Source of the DNA: Tricholoma matsutake
Taxonomy: Eukaryota > Basidiomycota > Agaricomycetes > Agaricales > Tricholomataceae
DNA length: 64,000 nucleotides
Direction: 5' to 3'
NCBI GenBank assembly: GCA_026075535.2
Contig: AP026548.1
Coordinates: 5,208,001 to 5,272,000 of the forward strand
Made by a program: the position numbers and the translations under genes
The notes under the pieces: model-generated
Seen by the model: the letters and a program-made list of their open reading frames with translations, nothing else
Told to the model about the DNA's origin: nothing
The model's database searches: none
Shown: positions 10,886-24,000 of the stretch, piece after piece
Layout of the letters: the number at the start of each line of letters is the position of its first letter
How positions within the stretch are numbered: the first letter of the stretch is position 1

Positions 10886-10926
10886 CTGCCAATCCCAATC
10901 CCAATCCCAATCCCAATCCCAATCCC
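10886..10926. repeat. (CCCAAT)n microsatellite
   Basis: About seven units of a CCCAAT hexamer. It is one base different from the AATGCC and AATGGC hexamers used in the neighbouring ORF and the KDZ array. Confidence 0.85.
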
Positions 10927-11064
10927 ACTGCCGCTTCCAATGCAATGCCATAGTGAAGGACTCACATATAAGTGAATTAATGCACCTTCACATTCAATGA
11001 TGCAATGTATCCTTGGCTGGATAGTGCTGATGAGATGGCCCACATAGTGTCCAACTACTGCTAC

Positions 11065-11507
11065 TAGTGTTTGAAGGTCCAGTCCATGGTTATGTAACAG
11101 TCTTTTGGAATTTTGAGATATAATCTGCTTGTTAAAGCCTTACAACTTATCCTGGCATTCCAGGACTTTTTGTACACAATGTCAAGATAGGACCAAAAAT
11201 GTTCTGTTATTATGCCTCAGTGATTTTTACAGAATTAAACCTATTAAACACAAAACAATTTTTCCAGTTCATACATTTTTCTTAAAACCTCGGAAAATGT
11301 ATAGACTGGAAAAGTTGTTTCATGTTTAATATGTTTAATTCTGTAAAAACCACTGAGGCATAATGGCAAACCTTTTCAATCATATATTGACATTGTGTAC
11401 AAAAAGTCTGGAAATTCCAGGATAAGTTGTAAAACTTTAACAAGCAGATTACATCTCAAAATTCCAAAAGACTGTTACATAACCATGGACTGGACCTTCA
11501 AACACTA
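11065..11507. mobile_element. Snap-back hAT-type MITE with perfect 8-bp duplication
   Basis: The element starts TAGTGTTTGAAGGTCC and ends with its exact inverse, GGACCTTCAAACACTA. Both flanks carry ACTGCTAC (11057-11064 and 11508-11515), an exact 8-bp target duplication as made by hAT transposases. The whole 443 bp is one inverted repeat: the arms pair almost to the centre, leaving a loop of about 14 bases near 11286, with a few mismatches and short indels. There is no coding capacity. The same terminus is found at 42992, 44492 and 4492. Confidence 0.92.
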
Positions 11508-11515
11508 ACTGCTAC

Positions 11516-12985
11516 CAGTGCTGATGCCACTGCCGCTGCCGATGTGGATTTAATTAAAGGTGTCATCGATTCATGACCTGGCTCAATTTAAATAATATAA
11601 AATAGAACAACATGAGACCAGGGTTCACGTCGGCCGTTGCTGATAGCTGATGTGACGACAGGGGTTTCCATGTGTTTGATGCACCATATGTGCTTAAATA
11701 GCAGCTCGTGTACCACACAGAATGCTCTCTAATGCACTCCATCGGTTACAATAGGTATAGGTACAGTTATATACAGTATATTTGACAGTGTCCACCAAAC
11801 CATATCATTCGATACAATGTGTACATTCGATAGACCATATTATTCGGTACAGTGTAGCTTACCTATGTGCCTAATCGCACTTTATCTGTCTGAGACACGG
11901 CATCTGCTAGACTGCAGCACCACGTCACAAAACATGCAAAAAGGAGGTTGAGCGGAGCTAGTCGCGAAATCACTCATGATGTGCGCAGAGGCCTCCGAAA
12001 AGGCTCCCTACCCTCAGAATCCGCCTTTACGATGAGGGCTTGTGACAGGCCTGTGACCAAGCAGGGCCCTGCACATCACTAGTATGGGATCAATCATCAT
12101 ACATACCGGGATCATTCCGAGTCGGTACACGCCGGCTCACAGAACGCTTCCGAAAGATCTCGAGTGGTGGCAAATCTCTAACTACACTATTATTGTCGAA
12201 TCATGATGATGATATAGACATACCCGCATCTTTTATCTCACAGTTATAGACTCTGATGAGATAGAGGCAGTGGGGGCATCGAACAAACTTCGGAGAAACC
12301 AAGTTTCATCAAAGCTCCTATTCTCTGCTATGAGCTGAGATTGGAATTGTGTAATGGCCCCGCCTAACTCATCAAAATCAGATCGTTTGGCATGGGAGCT
12401 ACTCGGATTGCGATACTTTGAAGCCTCTACAGGTTAATTTTGTCCAGCCATTTAAGATTGGGCCATCTACCTAGCACTTCCAGATATATGTCGGTCTGAT
12501 TACTCACCGGTAAACTGGGTTTGATGTCTCGATATACATCCTTAAAAGACAAGTTCAAGTTGTGGTATCCCACCGATACGCCTGCCAGGATATGTCGACT
12601 GTACTACTGATTTTACCAAAAGTCGTGGATATCACTTCAGATGCAGATGGGCTGTACTGGGGTATGTAACCCTTCGGCATGCAGACTTGGAATCTTGACA
12701 AGAGCTGGCTGTCTTTAGGTGTTTTAATTTCTACCATGTATGTGTATACTACTACTTTCTCGCTGGGTCGTTCATTTAGCTGTTGGACCAAGGATCTGTG
12801 GCATCATTATCTTCCAGGTCTGGACCTATGTCCTTAATAACAATGACAAGTGGCATCTTCGCCTCTTCGTAAGTTATTGATGTTACCACACTTACAGTTG
12901 AGGACCGACAATGATGTGAGCCAGGTTGCAGTTTTGATGTGAGTAATGCACCGTGACACGCCGTTAGAGTGGCTTGATGAGTATT
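11516..12985. other. Region without a recognised gene
   Basis: Two short minus-strand frames (12791-12555 and 13015-12776) overlap out of phase and resemble nothing recognised. Dinucleotide-like TATACAGTATA stretches occur near 11770. This is the boundary between the repeat-rich left end and the gene island. Confidence 0.5.
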
Positions 12986-12989
12986 TGTT

Positions 12990-14345
12990 TGCAGCCTGAT
13001 GGATTTTTCTACCACATGTCTGAGCTGCCAGATGCTCCGGTACTACTTGGTACTGTATACATCCGCTTGCACTCCTCTCCAGCTGGCCTCATGCTCCGAG
13101 TCGTTTCCAAACAGATGTCAAATTTTGGGAATCCTAGAGTGTTTCTTACAATTCCGCGGTATGTCCTACTTTTCATTTGTCAATTACAGGATTGATTGAT
13201 GTATTTGAGTCAGAACCCTCATAGTGATCACTGGAATCGTTCTTGGTATAGCCTATGTGTTCGTTTTTTTGGCCCTCTTGTCTGTCTGAATACTGACCTT
13301 CTATTCATGCAGTTCTGCATTGTTTTTTGCCTCACGAGTCTATATTCGTGAGCGATTTCGTACTTTCCTTTCCTCAATTGATCTCTTCAATATATTGGTA
13401 TCACATCAGTTGACAAGCGCTTTCTGTGGGCTGCAGTAATTGCTGTAAGCTCAGCCCTCCTATGTAACATGGGTCTCTTAGTATGTGATAGGGCCATTGT
13501 GTGACTGGGTTTCTTGGTGAGATTTCCTATCCTGTTTGTAATACCCATGTTGAATAACATCGTGTCCCAACACTGCCTTTAGTCGCCACAGCCTGTGGGT
13601 GGATCTTTTTTCTTTGTGGCAAGATTGTGTCTGATGTGTGCACAGTGCAACTTAAAGCTATGCAGAGGGACCCTCGAATTTCTACCGTTGGAACTTCTGA
13701 ATCGAAGGTTTTTCCGTTACTGTACCGACATTTCCGATTTGTTAGTGATGAAAAAACCTCTAGGTACGGATGGGGATTGGATTTTCCTTTGTCCCGATCA
13801 CTGTTACAATCATCTCGGTTTCCCTGGGTAGAGTGCTCTCCACTGCGCGCAACGGCATTAAAAAGTGATGTTCTGCACTTTTACTGAAAACCTTCTTGAC
13901 GTGGAACACAGGACACATACATTACTACAACGGCTGCTCTTGTTTACTGTTTCAAGATTCTTGCTTGTACTGATCAATTCAATTGCTTTCATAATTGTAT
14001 TTGAAACGGTGGCCAGCTCTCTGGATTGGTACGTGTTTCTCGTACATGATGGTCTGCTGCGATGATCCTCATGTTCCTTTTCATTAGGTTTCCATTTATC
14101 TTATTCGCCTCGAAACTTCATGTTCTTTGCATGTGTATGGGATCACCTTCTGGATTGGCAAAGTGACTAATTTGTGTACTTCAGTGACCCTGTAATATTT
14201 CGTTGGCTTGTGCATCATGATGTCAGACGCTGACCATGTAATGTGGCAGGCTCAATGCACGAGCCTCTCCTGCCCAGCAGGATGTGATATCGATGACAAA
14301 TACAGACAGCAATTTCCCTGTTGCCGATGCCTCCCACAGTAAGTC
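12990..14345 (+). pseudogene. DUF6534-like membrane protein, probably degenerate
   Basis: Segments in order resemble the basidiomycete DUF6534 multi-pass membrane family: LPDAPVLLGTVYI (near 13025-13065) for the PLLLG start; SALFFASRVYIRERF (about 13312-13356) for the QLFFAYRI helix; LLQRLLLFTVSRFLLVLINS (about 13923-13982) for the late helix; FASKLHVLC (about 14106-14132); and, after an apparent intron ending at about 14250, LNARASPAQQD, matching the family's SKLY...LNAR ending. A hydrophilic Ser/Asp tail follows to about 14345. The segments do not join cleanly: frames shift between 13400 and 13900 and a stop interrupts the late helix exon. This is either a pseudogene or a gene whose introns were not placed correctly. 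The function of the family is unknown. Confidence 0.45.
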
Positions 14346-16642
14346 TCAGGTCATGCATCTCAGTCTACTGAATGGGGTGAGCAAACATATGTCATACAAC
14401 ATCCAATCTCCTCATTGTCCCAGTAGACTGGCAATTTAAGTGACGTGCTGAAGATCCATAATCATGATCGTAAGAGGATAATAATTTATTGGCCGAAAGG
14501 GGACTTCTCTGACCGTGGCGAACTTAGGACTGGGAGCTTCAGAATTCTACGTGGCCCGGGAGACACCTGCATCGGATGTCGAAGCCCTTGTGAGTCCCAA
14601 TCCTTAGTTGGGTACAGGTCTGAAGTTATGTTCATGTTTCAGGCACTGACTCCGAGAGCAACACTACCCACTGAGATTTCTGTAAGATGATTGCATGGAT
14701 TAGAAATTCTTCTATTTCCTCCATGACCTCGTCCTCCTCAGTACATCCTGCTTGGGCTCAAAACTGTACACATCTACAGCTTTACATACATGGCGGAAAA
14801 CAAGATATATAACCGCCACACATACTGTTCAAAAATGCCACCAATAAAGGATGTTAAGATCAAGACCAAAGCCGAATTTCTAGAGGTGTAGGACCTATCG
14901 GCGGCGCAACTTCAATTTAAATAAGAGTCTCCTGAGGAAGCTTTGGCGAATGATCTAGTAGGATATGCTATCCGTAACAACTTGTGAGAAAATCAACCAT
15001 ACTGGTGTCCTCCTCCTTGTCGATGCTCTCGAGCCTGCCACAGCAGTGATGCAAAATACGAAAGCTTATCTTCATCCTCTAGATTCCTCTTTCTCCCGCT
15101 GACGAAACCCCCCCCCCCCCCAGTTCATCGAGCTCATTCTGAAGAGCACGTATAGTATACTTTCCTCCTCTGCACACTGGTCATAGCTGGATCATAATAT
15201 TCGTCCGAGTCAGGCTGATAGCCGTGTGTACGCCCCACTGTGCCCACTACCTACGATCTATTCAGGCAACCTAGTCAGGATGTTTGTAAATTTTGCAGAG
15301 ACATGATCCACAGAAGATTGGTTTCGAGAAGGGGCTGATGAGCCACGATACAATTGTGTGTGCGCCCCATGACCCTTGATGCAGAGACTCTGAGATGGAA
15401 ATACGGTGATACCCGATGCGGTGACAATTTGGTTACTACAGACGATGCAATCAACTTCTCGACTGTTTGGGAATACTGAAGAGATGGCGTCCTCTGTTGA
15501 TACTCCGAGTATCCCGATAGAACAACACTGGTTCTAAAATGATGACGTGGATCGGTCGTGACAAACATCATGACAGAAAACGAGTGACATAGAGTAACAC
15601 TTCGAAACTCACCGCATCATGAGACTACCACGCTCATCGTAGCATGAAGGCTAGCTCAGCTTATCTACCAAATATCCTCGACAGCTACTCAGACTGACTC
15701 TGTTTGAGTTTTCCTGTTTACTTAAGAATGACTTTTTCCTGGGGCCAGAGGAGCGCATGAGAACTTACTTATCTTGCTGACAACCAGTGTCCGATCGGCG
15801 ATTTTTGACATCTTGAAGGACTCGGACCACACGGCCATCAACGCTGCTTACAACCCTAAGGGAACATGAACTGGAGCATGCATCCATTTGTCAAGAGGGC
15901 ACTCGCGAGGGTTTTATTCAGAAATGTTGGGAGATTCCCAGGGGCGCTTTTGGACGGGTATCAAGGCAAACAACGAGAAAGACTGCAGTTAACAAGGATT
16001 GATATCATCACGTCAACTAAGTTGTTAGGTAAGTTGGGAAGGTTTATATATCCGAGTCGGTGAACGCGTACGAGCTCGCCAGGCCAGTTGAGAGTCCCCG
16101 TATTACATACGTTCTACCTTCACCAGGAAAACACGGCCAATTTTTTAAAAACGGGCTGCTCTGTAGTAGTACCTCTCACATCGTTTACATTCCTGAGCGA
16201 ATTAGAACACCAGGCTGAGATCCTGAATCCTGATCTTTGTCCAAAGAAAGTAACTACATATTATACAGATCCACGAAAAAAGTACAATATAATATGTACA
16301 CGAATAACCCTTGTATATGCATAAGTACTAGTGGAGAAATCGACCGTGAAAGCTGTCACATAATAGGATTACTAGTACTAGTCACGAGCTGATAATGGAT
16401 AGTAGAGGAATGGGAATGCATGTGATGAAGAACGTACCGAAATGGAAGCGGAAGGTGGGATATATTTAATACTAGTAGAAACAGAACTGAGTACGTCGAA
16501 ATCCAGTAAAAAGGGCTGGTTATGATATGTACTGAAAACAGCAGGATACAAACAACACGACGACAAGAAGGGAAACGGGTGCCTGGATAAAAAAAGATCA
16601 GGGGAGCAACCATTGATCGATAGATCTATGTAATCCCAAAGA
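14346..16642. other. Region without a recognised gene
   Basis: Only short, unrelated frames occur on both strands (for example 14445-14690 on plus and 15571-15275 on minus) and none has recognisable motifs. A run of about 15 C residues lies at 15107-15121. The final few hundred bases, from about 16300, probably include the 3' UTR of the WOPR gene on the minus strand. Confidence 0.5.
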
Positions 16643-18116
16643 TCATGTCTTGTGGTCACCATTACCACTGTCATGTTTGCCGCTCTCCCTGTGCACCTGG
16701 GAGTTTTGGTGGTGCTGGTGGTGCTGGTGTTGTGGTTGCGGGGGGTATCCCTGATAATGCCCCTGAGGATGTGGGTGGGGCCAGGGGGCGTACCCAGGCG
16801 GAGGGGGGTGGCTAGAATAAGAGTAGTAAGACTGAGGTGCACGACCTTGGTGTCCTTGATCGGACGAGGTATACGTTCCATAGTTGTAATGTGATTGTTG
16901 TGGCTGGGAATGTGATTGTGACTGTGATTGTGAGTGAGGTTGCGGTTGCGGAGGAGTTGAATACGGCGAAGACGAATACATGTGAGGATGAGGGGGTGGC
17001 GCGGGGTAGGGTTGCATTTGAAAGAAGGCCTGTGGTGGCGGATAATGTGGTGTGGGTGGCGTTGGCGCCGGTGCAGCATTAGGATCCGGAAAGACAGTGG
17101 CAGATGTGGGCGTTTCCGGAGATGAGATGTGGGCGTTTGTAGGCGTAGAAGGTGAAAGGTCGGTGGGGCTCGTCTGAGTCGACTTGCGCGCCCGTTTCGG
17201 AACATTGGGAGAGATGCTGAGGGGGTTATAGCGTCTGTCGCGCCGGTTAGCGTTGGCGCCTTCAGGTGCACGTGGGCCATCCGTGAGAAGAGGCAAGCCC
17301 GTGGACAAAGGTGCGGTGAGGAGGGAGGGAGAAGAGTCGATGTCGTCTGCTTCGCCACGATATCGTGGACGGCCGTCTGCACCGATCTCAACCTTTGGCG
17401 GGTTCCTGAAATGGGTCTTGTCGAGGTACTCTGGGCTAATGTCGAGAGAGGCTAGCTCGGGGAGGGAAGACGGAGGCCGAAGGCGTCCATTCTCGACATC
17501 TTCGATTCTGTAGTAGGAGATAAGGTGCTGCGAGACGCCGCCGATGGTTAGAGAGAAGGTCTATAGCAGAATTGAGTTCCGTTAGGTAGGTAAGAGGAGG
17601 ATATGATATGTAACGCACCTTCTTCATTAACCCATCCGGTTTAAACTTGTAACTGTTGGTGAGGCTGCCCATCAACGTCCTCTCACGTTGCTTGTTCACC
17701 CCTACGAGTCCACTGTCAGTTTTGGGCCTACTGAGTGTCTGGCCCTCCAAGCGAGCGCCTTCCAAGGTGTACTGAGACTGTTCGCTGGTATCGGGGTCAG
17801 GGCGGACGCCCCGATTACCTGCACCCTTCTTATCAGTCTCACGATAAAGTAAGAAGTTGCCAAGGATGCGACTGGGGCTCCAAAAGAAACCATCAGTCCA
17901 GCGCTTGATACCACTCTCGTCCTCATCAAAGACAAAGACAGAGCCCGAGGTGATCATCTTGCGCTCTGAATCGACTAGACGACGAGTAACACGGGGAATG
18001 AGGCCGCGACGAGCGGCCTCGAGGATAAGGAGAGCGTCGCCTGTTGTCTCTATCCAACCGGACCAAGGAGGTTCTGTCCAAGTAGGATTTTGAGAAGTAG
18101 ACTGAGCGGCGGACAT
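16643..18116 (-). CDS. Gti1/Pac2 family (WOPR) transcription regulator
   Basis: Two exons, 18116-17619 and 17560-16643, join in phase 0 across a 58-bp intron (GTGCGT...TATAG) and give 471 residues. The WOPR DNA-binding fold is clear: GWIETTGDALLIL at 20-32, LIPRVTRRLVDSERKMITSGSV at 39-60 with the SGSVFVFDEDESGIKRW run following, and KRWTDGFFWSPSRILGNF at 71-88; the second half (SYKFKPDGLMKK, then TFSLTIGGVSQHLISYY) spans the splice. This family (Wor1, Ryp1, Sge1, Pac2) regulates morphological switching, development and secreted effector genes from the nucleus. The C-terminal 250 residues are Pro/Ser/Gln/His-rich, with alternating SQ and HP runs, as usual in the family. The next gene, a secreted glyoxal oxidase, is divergent across 2.9 kb. 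The specific target programme cannot be told from sequence. Confidence 0.9.
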
Positions 18117-19744
18117 GCCGCAGTGAAGACTGGATACATTATAGATAAGAGGAAAGAAAGAATGTGATAGGTAGGGAGTATTATTGATCAGTATTAAGGT
18201 TTTAAAATGGACCTTTAAAGTTGGCTCACCGTGCAAGCAGAGATTTGCGGAGGATGGATTTGTGAGAGCCACTTGCCTATTTTCAACCCCGACGACCTCA
18301 GCGCCACTCTGTTGTTTGTTACAGCCGCCCATGCCTCCCACTCCAGTTCCATTCCCAATCCCTTCCAATCATCTGCCAATCAATCCCTTCTCTTCTTCAC
18401 ATATACCCTAATCTCATTTCTCTTTCTTTCAATTCATTCCAACATTCTCTCACCTCACCTCTTTCCTTACGTCAGCCAAGTCGCCGACCTATTTTTTGAA
18501 AGCCCCTCGACCTGACACTTCGCCGACTTATTGGGTCTTCTGAACCTTCCGAGTCCCATACCATCATCATTCGCTGCCTTTGGATTTTTATCTTCCTATA
18601 AAAGGCCGCGATCTGGGACCTCGGCCACAGAAACTTTGTTACAACGTGGTATTAAGCTATTCCTCTTCCTTCCCTCCCTGCTGTACGCCGCATCCTTTCG
18701 TGCCAACACTTCGCTGGCTAGGCTCTTGTCCCCATCATGATCATGTCCTCCTGATCTCACACCACATCTGGCCATTCTATCTTTTCAAGCCGTGTAGGAT
18801 ATTCGCATTCCTATCCTTCTTAGCTAGCTGGATGGCCATCTTGCCCCGTTTAGAATCTTCCGACTTGTATTCGTTCTCCGACTTTTTCCCCCGCGTCTTG
18901 GCGGGTTCTTCACTGTCCTCAACCTAAAGGATGGCCTTTCACACGTCGACTTCCTGATCATGACACGCGTGCCAGATAAACAATCTTCTCTCGGCTGATT
19001 CCGGTCGTTCTATTTTTCACTTCTGACATATTATGGCGCACAGCTAGTTGCTTAACATTCCTCGCCTCCTTGATCTAGCCATGTCGTGTTTGGATCATTT
19101 CCTCTTCCAGATTAGTCACGCGGGATAGTCAGTTGCAGTCTCTAATTGGCTTATTCGAATTCCCGGTCGAATTTGCTCACTGTCATTCCACATGTCTCCG
19201 GGGATCCGATGTTTCCGTTGACACGTCTATGGGATTTTTATGTTTCAGTTATTCGCGGCGCTCTTGACCTTGCTTGGCCCACAGAAAGGCAACAATGACC
19301 ATTGTCACCCGTCGACCTTGTGATTACATTCTTCATCGTTAAATGTATGCCATTTAAGCAATATTCTCTGAAGCGACTCCGGCCATCACATCTCTTCAAG
19401 TTGAATGCGATGTTCGTGGTAGTCATTTACTCTTTCAATCCGCCTTCAGGGACACTTGGACCAAGAGTCTCTTGATTTGTGTTTTGACTTGGGGATTCTG
19501 AGAATTCCTGTCACGTTCTTCACCGTTCTCAACACAATGAGAGGGTCATTTTACTCCTGGACCTCTTGTTGTATGATCATGATCATTATGACCCCTGTCA
19601 GGCAGATGATGTCTAGGACTCGCTGTTTTTCCTGGATTGGTCATTCGGGACAATAGTTCGCACCTCGAATCATGCCACGAAGGTTGAGGCCATCTAATCT
19701 TCGGTCTTCTGCTTCCCCAAAATGTTTTCGCTCTCATTGACATA
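18117..19744. promoter_or_regulatory. Long upstream region of the WOPR gene
   Basis: No gene is seen. A marked CT-rich strand bias runs from 18340 to 18930 (TTCTCTTCTTC-like), meaning purine-rich in the direction of the WOPR transcript. Long 5' leaders and promoters are common for fungal developmental regulators, so this is probably leader plus promoter, but no transcript start can be assigned. Confidence 0.4.
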
Positions 19745-20560
19745 CACGCGGCTTAATTCTCAGGGGCCGGTGATATACTCTCCCAATACGTCCGTTAATT
19801 TCTCTTTGGGCTTGCTCTGCTTACTCCCATCGCCCCAAGGCACTTCACTCGCAACCGAAAGAAAGGCCAGCGACGGTCCCCCATCCCGTATGTATGCACC
19901 CGCAAACACGTCCCCGTACGACATTGCATCTTTTTCATAGTTTACGCTGACAGCACATCTCAGGCCCGTGATGAGCGCCCCTATACAATTCGTTGCTTTT
20001 TGCTTCAACAGCTCGATGGATGTTGTACTCTCTTGACCTGCGATCATTTAACGCCGTACGTCTGTTTCAGTCTATATATAATGATCGGCGGTATGTAAAC
20101 TCCAGATCTACTTTTCCCGACATCGGCTTTTCTTATGTCATGTCATCGAGGTCTATGCATACCATACCCCATCCACCTTTGTGGGATCTTTTGGCCAGTT
20201 GGATCGCCGCCCACATGTTCAGGACGGCTGGCATCCAAGCACGGGACTAAGATATCCTTTCTCCATTCGAGGTGGATTTTGAGAGGTCCATCCGGTTCTG
20301 GTCGAAGTTCGGATTTACATATGTATCTCCACATTCAGCCGTCCCCGAATACAAGATCCACTAATCGGTTCGTTTCTGACCGATTTACCATTGACACATA
20401 CTCATCAAGCTTCAGCGTTTTAGCTAGTATTCGCTTGTTCTTCTCCCTTCAATCTACCAGTTGTTCGCGTAAATCACGTTCTGCAGTAGTGATTCTGAAT
20501 CCCGAGCATGTGTCATGGACAGACGAGAAGATTAATGGTTATTAGACGTGCTGAATTTGG
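19745..20560 (-). pseudogene. Possible decayed gene, unrecognised
   Basis: On the minus strand a frame reads through ERDLREQLVD, KNKRILAKTLKLDEYVSMVN, NRLVDLVFGDG and GPLKIHLEWRKDILVPCLDA with TGA codons after LVD and after FGDG (about 20455 and 20345). A 95-codon frame, 20047-19760, follows with ALITGLRCAVSVNYEKDAMS and a hydrophilic end. The amino-acid composition is protein-like, unlike the neighbouring frames. It may be a pseudogene or an ordinary gene whose introns I could not place. No family is recognised. Confidence 0.25.
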
Positions 20561-20974
20561 CGCCCAGGGGGGCCAAGCAATCGCGAGGGAAAGCTTCCTA
20601 TCATTCGGGTCTTCCGATCGACGCATGTCGCTATGCGCGGAAAGCAGATTGACAACTTCCATATGAAGAACGGTCGGGAGATCCGTATAGTTATTTGATA
20701 CGTCTAAATGGCTCATCAAGTTGACCTTCCTCCTCCCACTCGTCAGCTGTTCTAGCGAAATCTATTCGTTCCTTACGACACTTTACCGTCTTACACCTAA
20801 CAAGAGAGGAAGCACCCCTTCGCCACTCTCGTGCCTGCCTGCATCACGATTCTCCTTTGTCCTCGGCGTGAAGAACTCATCACCCATCACTTGCGTATTA
20901 TTATTTTCGAATCCAGAAAGGAACTGACCTCCGTCTGGACCTGATCTCGACCCAACCCACATGGTCCTTGCCTG

Positions 20975-20981
20975 TATAAAG
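20975..20981 (+). promoter_or_regulatory. TATA box of the glyoxal oxidase gene
   Basis: TATAAAG lies 45-51 bp upstream of the ATG at 21026, a spacing that implies a very short 5' leader. Confidence 0.55.
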
Positions 20982-21025
20982 CCGCATCCTTTTCGAAATA
21001 GTTTGGACGAGGAAACATTCCAGAA

Positions 21026-24000
21026 ATGATTATCCTCATTCCACTCTCTCTCGCGTTCGTGTTCACCGTCCTTCCTGTACGTAAAGACGCGTCCGTTTTT
21101 GGTTTGCGTGCAGTTTCTAACGAACTGTTATCTCTACTTGTTCCGCTAGCAATCTCAAGCCACTACTCATCATAGTTCGCTTCGCACTTTCCTTCACCGG
21201 CGACAGTTGCCTGGAACTTGGACATCCCAAGGATGTTACATGTCGGTTACCATGTGTTTGTTTCCCTGGAGCTTGGGTTGCTGACCTCGTAAACCCATGC
21301 CAGAGATCCACTTGGTCCCCGCCCTCTTGCTGCCGCTAGCTACACAAACGGCACGGCTATGACCACCGAAGCGTGCATCAACTTCTGTGCCGGCCAATCA
21401 TTCGTCTACGCTGGAACTGAGTATGCTGTAAGCCCAATTCTTTTTTTCCACCCACACGAAAAATTCCAGAGCTAACACCCATATATCGTAGGCAGAATGC
21501 TGTAAGATCTGGTTCTCTGACTTCTTCGCCTTCGCTTCTTACCTTCTTCCTATCCTATCCTTAACCCCGCATCGATCTTCTTCGATTTCCATACTCGTAC
21601 TCACATTTCCTTTTCCTAGATTGCGACAACAGCCTGCATGCAGGTGGCCCAGCACTAGCCTCAGACTGTAACATGCCGTGTTCCGGCAACTCTTCCGAAA
21701 TATGCGGCGCAGGCGGACGCCTCAGCCTCTACGCTAGCGGGCAGGCGCCGCCGCCCCCTCCATCTACTGCTGCGAAGATCGCGAACTGGTCTTCCATTGG
21801 ATGCTACAGGTCCTTCCCCAAAATTTTATAATCTTGTCTTGGAAGCTCAATTCTTCTCTGTTCTTTAGTGATAACGTCAATGGCGCCGGACGTACACTTA
21901 CTGTGGGGGTGGCCATTACTGGTGGTCTTACGATGGAGAAATGTACCGCCGCGTGCTATAATGCTGGGTTGCCGTTGGCAGGAAGCGAATATGCAGGGTT
22001 TGTATTCGTTAACCACCGTGTCTTATGACGGCATGTTAAACAATAATGTATCATTTACAGGGAATGTTGTGTGTATTTCTCACTCAGCAACCGTGTTTTG
22101 AGCCTATTAACAAACGCGCCATACAGACTGCGGCAGCACCTTCGCAAATGGCGGCGCCCCCGCCCCCGCTGCAGACTGTAACATGTTATGCAGTGGGAAC
22201 AGCCTCGAGTTTTGTGGCGGCCCAAACCGACTTACTGTGTACAATTATACCGGGACGGGCCTGCCTGGTAGTGGTGGTGGTGGAGGCGGGGTCGGTCCGG
22301 CCCCTGTAAAGTCTGGACTTCCGACAAATTGGACGTATAATGCGTGCTGGCTGTACGTGGTCTTGACTATTGATTATCCCGCATGCTGTCTTGCTCATGA
22401 GCGGTGGCGTGATGGACAGTGATAACGCGCATGGTCGCATCGTAACAGGTAATAATCTCGGAGGTCCAAATAATACGGTCGACACGTGTGTCGCGACGTG
22501 CCAGGGCAACAATTTTACGATGGCTGGTATGGAATATGGGAGTGAGTAATTCATCTCATACATCTACCTTTGTATTTGATCTAATGGTGCTGTCTACAGC
22601 CGAGTGCTGTATGTCAAGGTCGTCTGAGTATATTTTCTTTATCTAATATTTAGCCAGATTGTACCAACACTCTCGTCAACGGCGCTGTCACAGCTGACGA
22701 GACTACCTGTAATATGGGCTGCGGTGGAAATGCTACGTATGTATATAGTCATCTACATGTCCGCTCGTGCCCATATTCATCTAGTGAGGCCTGTGGTGGT
22801 CCGAATCGCCTATCTGTTTATACATCCACCGGCAACGTCACTGCACTCCCTGTTCCCACCATCTTGAATAGCAGTCTCCCTGGGCTATGGCAATATCAAG
22901 GCTGTCTTCGGTTAGTGATGGGTGCTTGGTGACTTCCAAAACTTGACTAATTATCCTGCTTATAGCGAACCTGGAGGGGCTCGTGTCCTTCCTAACCAGA
23001 TTATTTGGATAGGAAACAACTCGGCACTCGCTTGCATGAACCAATGCGCCGCTTTCGGGTACCCCGCTTCTGGTACTGAGGTAAGATATTGTGCCCCTCA
23101 CCTTTCCTTCTTCATTGAAACTGATGCGATCTGTACATGTCTAGTTTGGTCAAGAATGCTGTATGTAGTGAGGAGTTGACCCGATTATGAACTAACCCAA
23201 GTCTCCAGATTGTGGCGACATTACGGACGTCACTTCGCGCGGTGCAGTCTTTGGAGCTGACTCGGAATGTAGCATGCCGTGTCCTGGTGACCCCATCCAC
23301 ATTTGTGGCAATGGTGACAGACTTACGACGTATTATTGGACTGGAACGATGAATACTTGGCATACCCCTAGCAATATTGGCCGATATGAAGTCTGTTTCA
23401 TTTATTTTTATGTTATTCTGACTTCATGATGCTGACATATTCTTCGCTAGTTTTTCGGTAAGTCATTTTTGGGACCACCTCTGACATCTCTGGTTCACTT
23501 TCTCGTCCAACGCTTCGCTTCCAGTCCCCGGGTATATTTTTCTCTGTCTGGGCTCGAATACAACTTATTTATGAAAATAAAGTGTTGTCGTACCTCTCAT
23601 TGCCACCCTGGGCATCAACAACAAAGTTACGCTCCTTGAGAAGGCCGGCACGGGGTATGATCTTTGTTTTCCCGTGAATCAACGCGTTGTTAAACCCGAA
23701 ACTCAGACCCCCAAACTCAACTGGCGCATACGAACTCGATCTTACATTGACGCAGAATTTCTCTAAAACTTGGCGAGAAATGCATGTCAAGTCGGACATC
23801 TTCTGCGCTGGCAGCGTCATTCTCCCAGACAAAGCTGCCCGTCAACTCAATGTTGGCGGATGGTCATTGGATTCAACCTTTGGTGTCCGCCTCTACACTC
23901 CCGATGGCTCTGACGGTGTAAATGGCACTAATGATTGGGAGGAAAGTTACCCGGCGCTGAAACTCCAGGTACACTCCCGGTTGATCTTGTCTTGCTGTAC

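Noticed and set aside
15107..15121. Poly-C run as a meaningful site
   Set aside because: A single homopolymer without context; it may be a slippage product or sequencing error.
16378..17391. 337-codon minus-strand frame overlapping the WOPR gene
   Set aside because: It is a shifted frame through the Pro/Gln-rich second WOPR exon. The frame joined to the WOPR domain by a clean intron is preferred.
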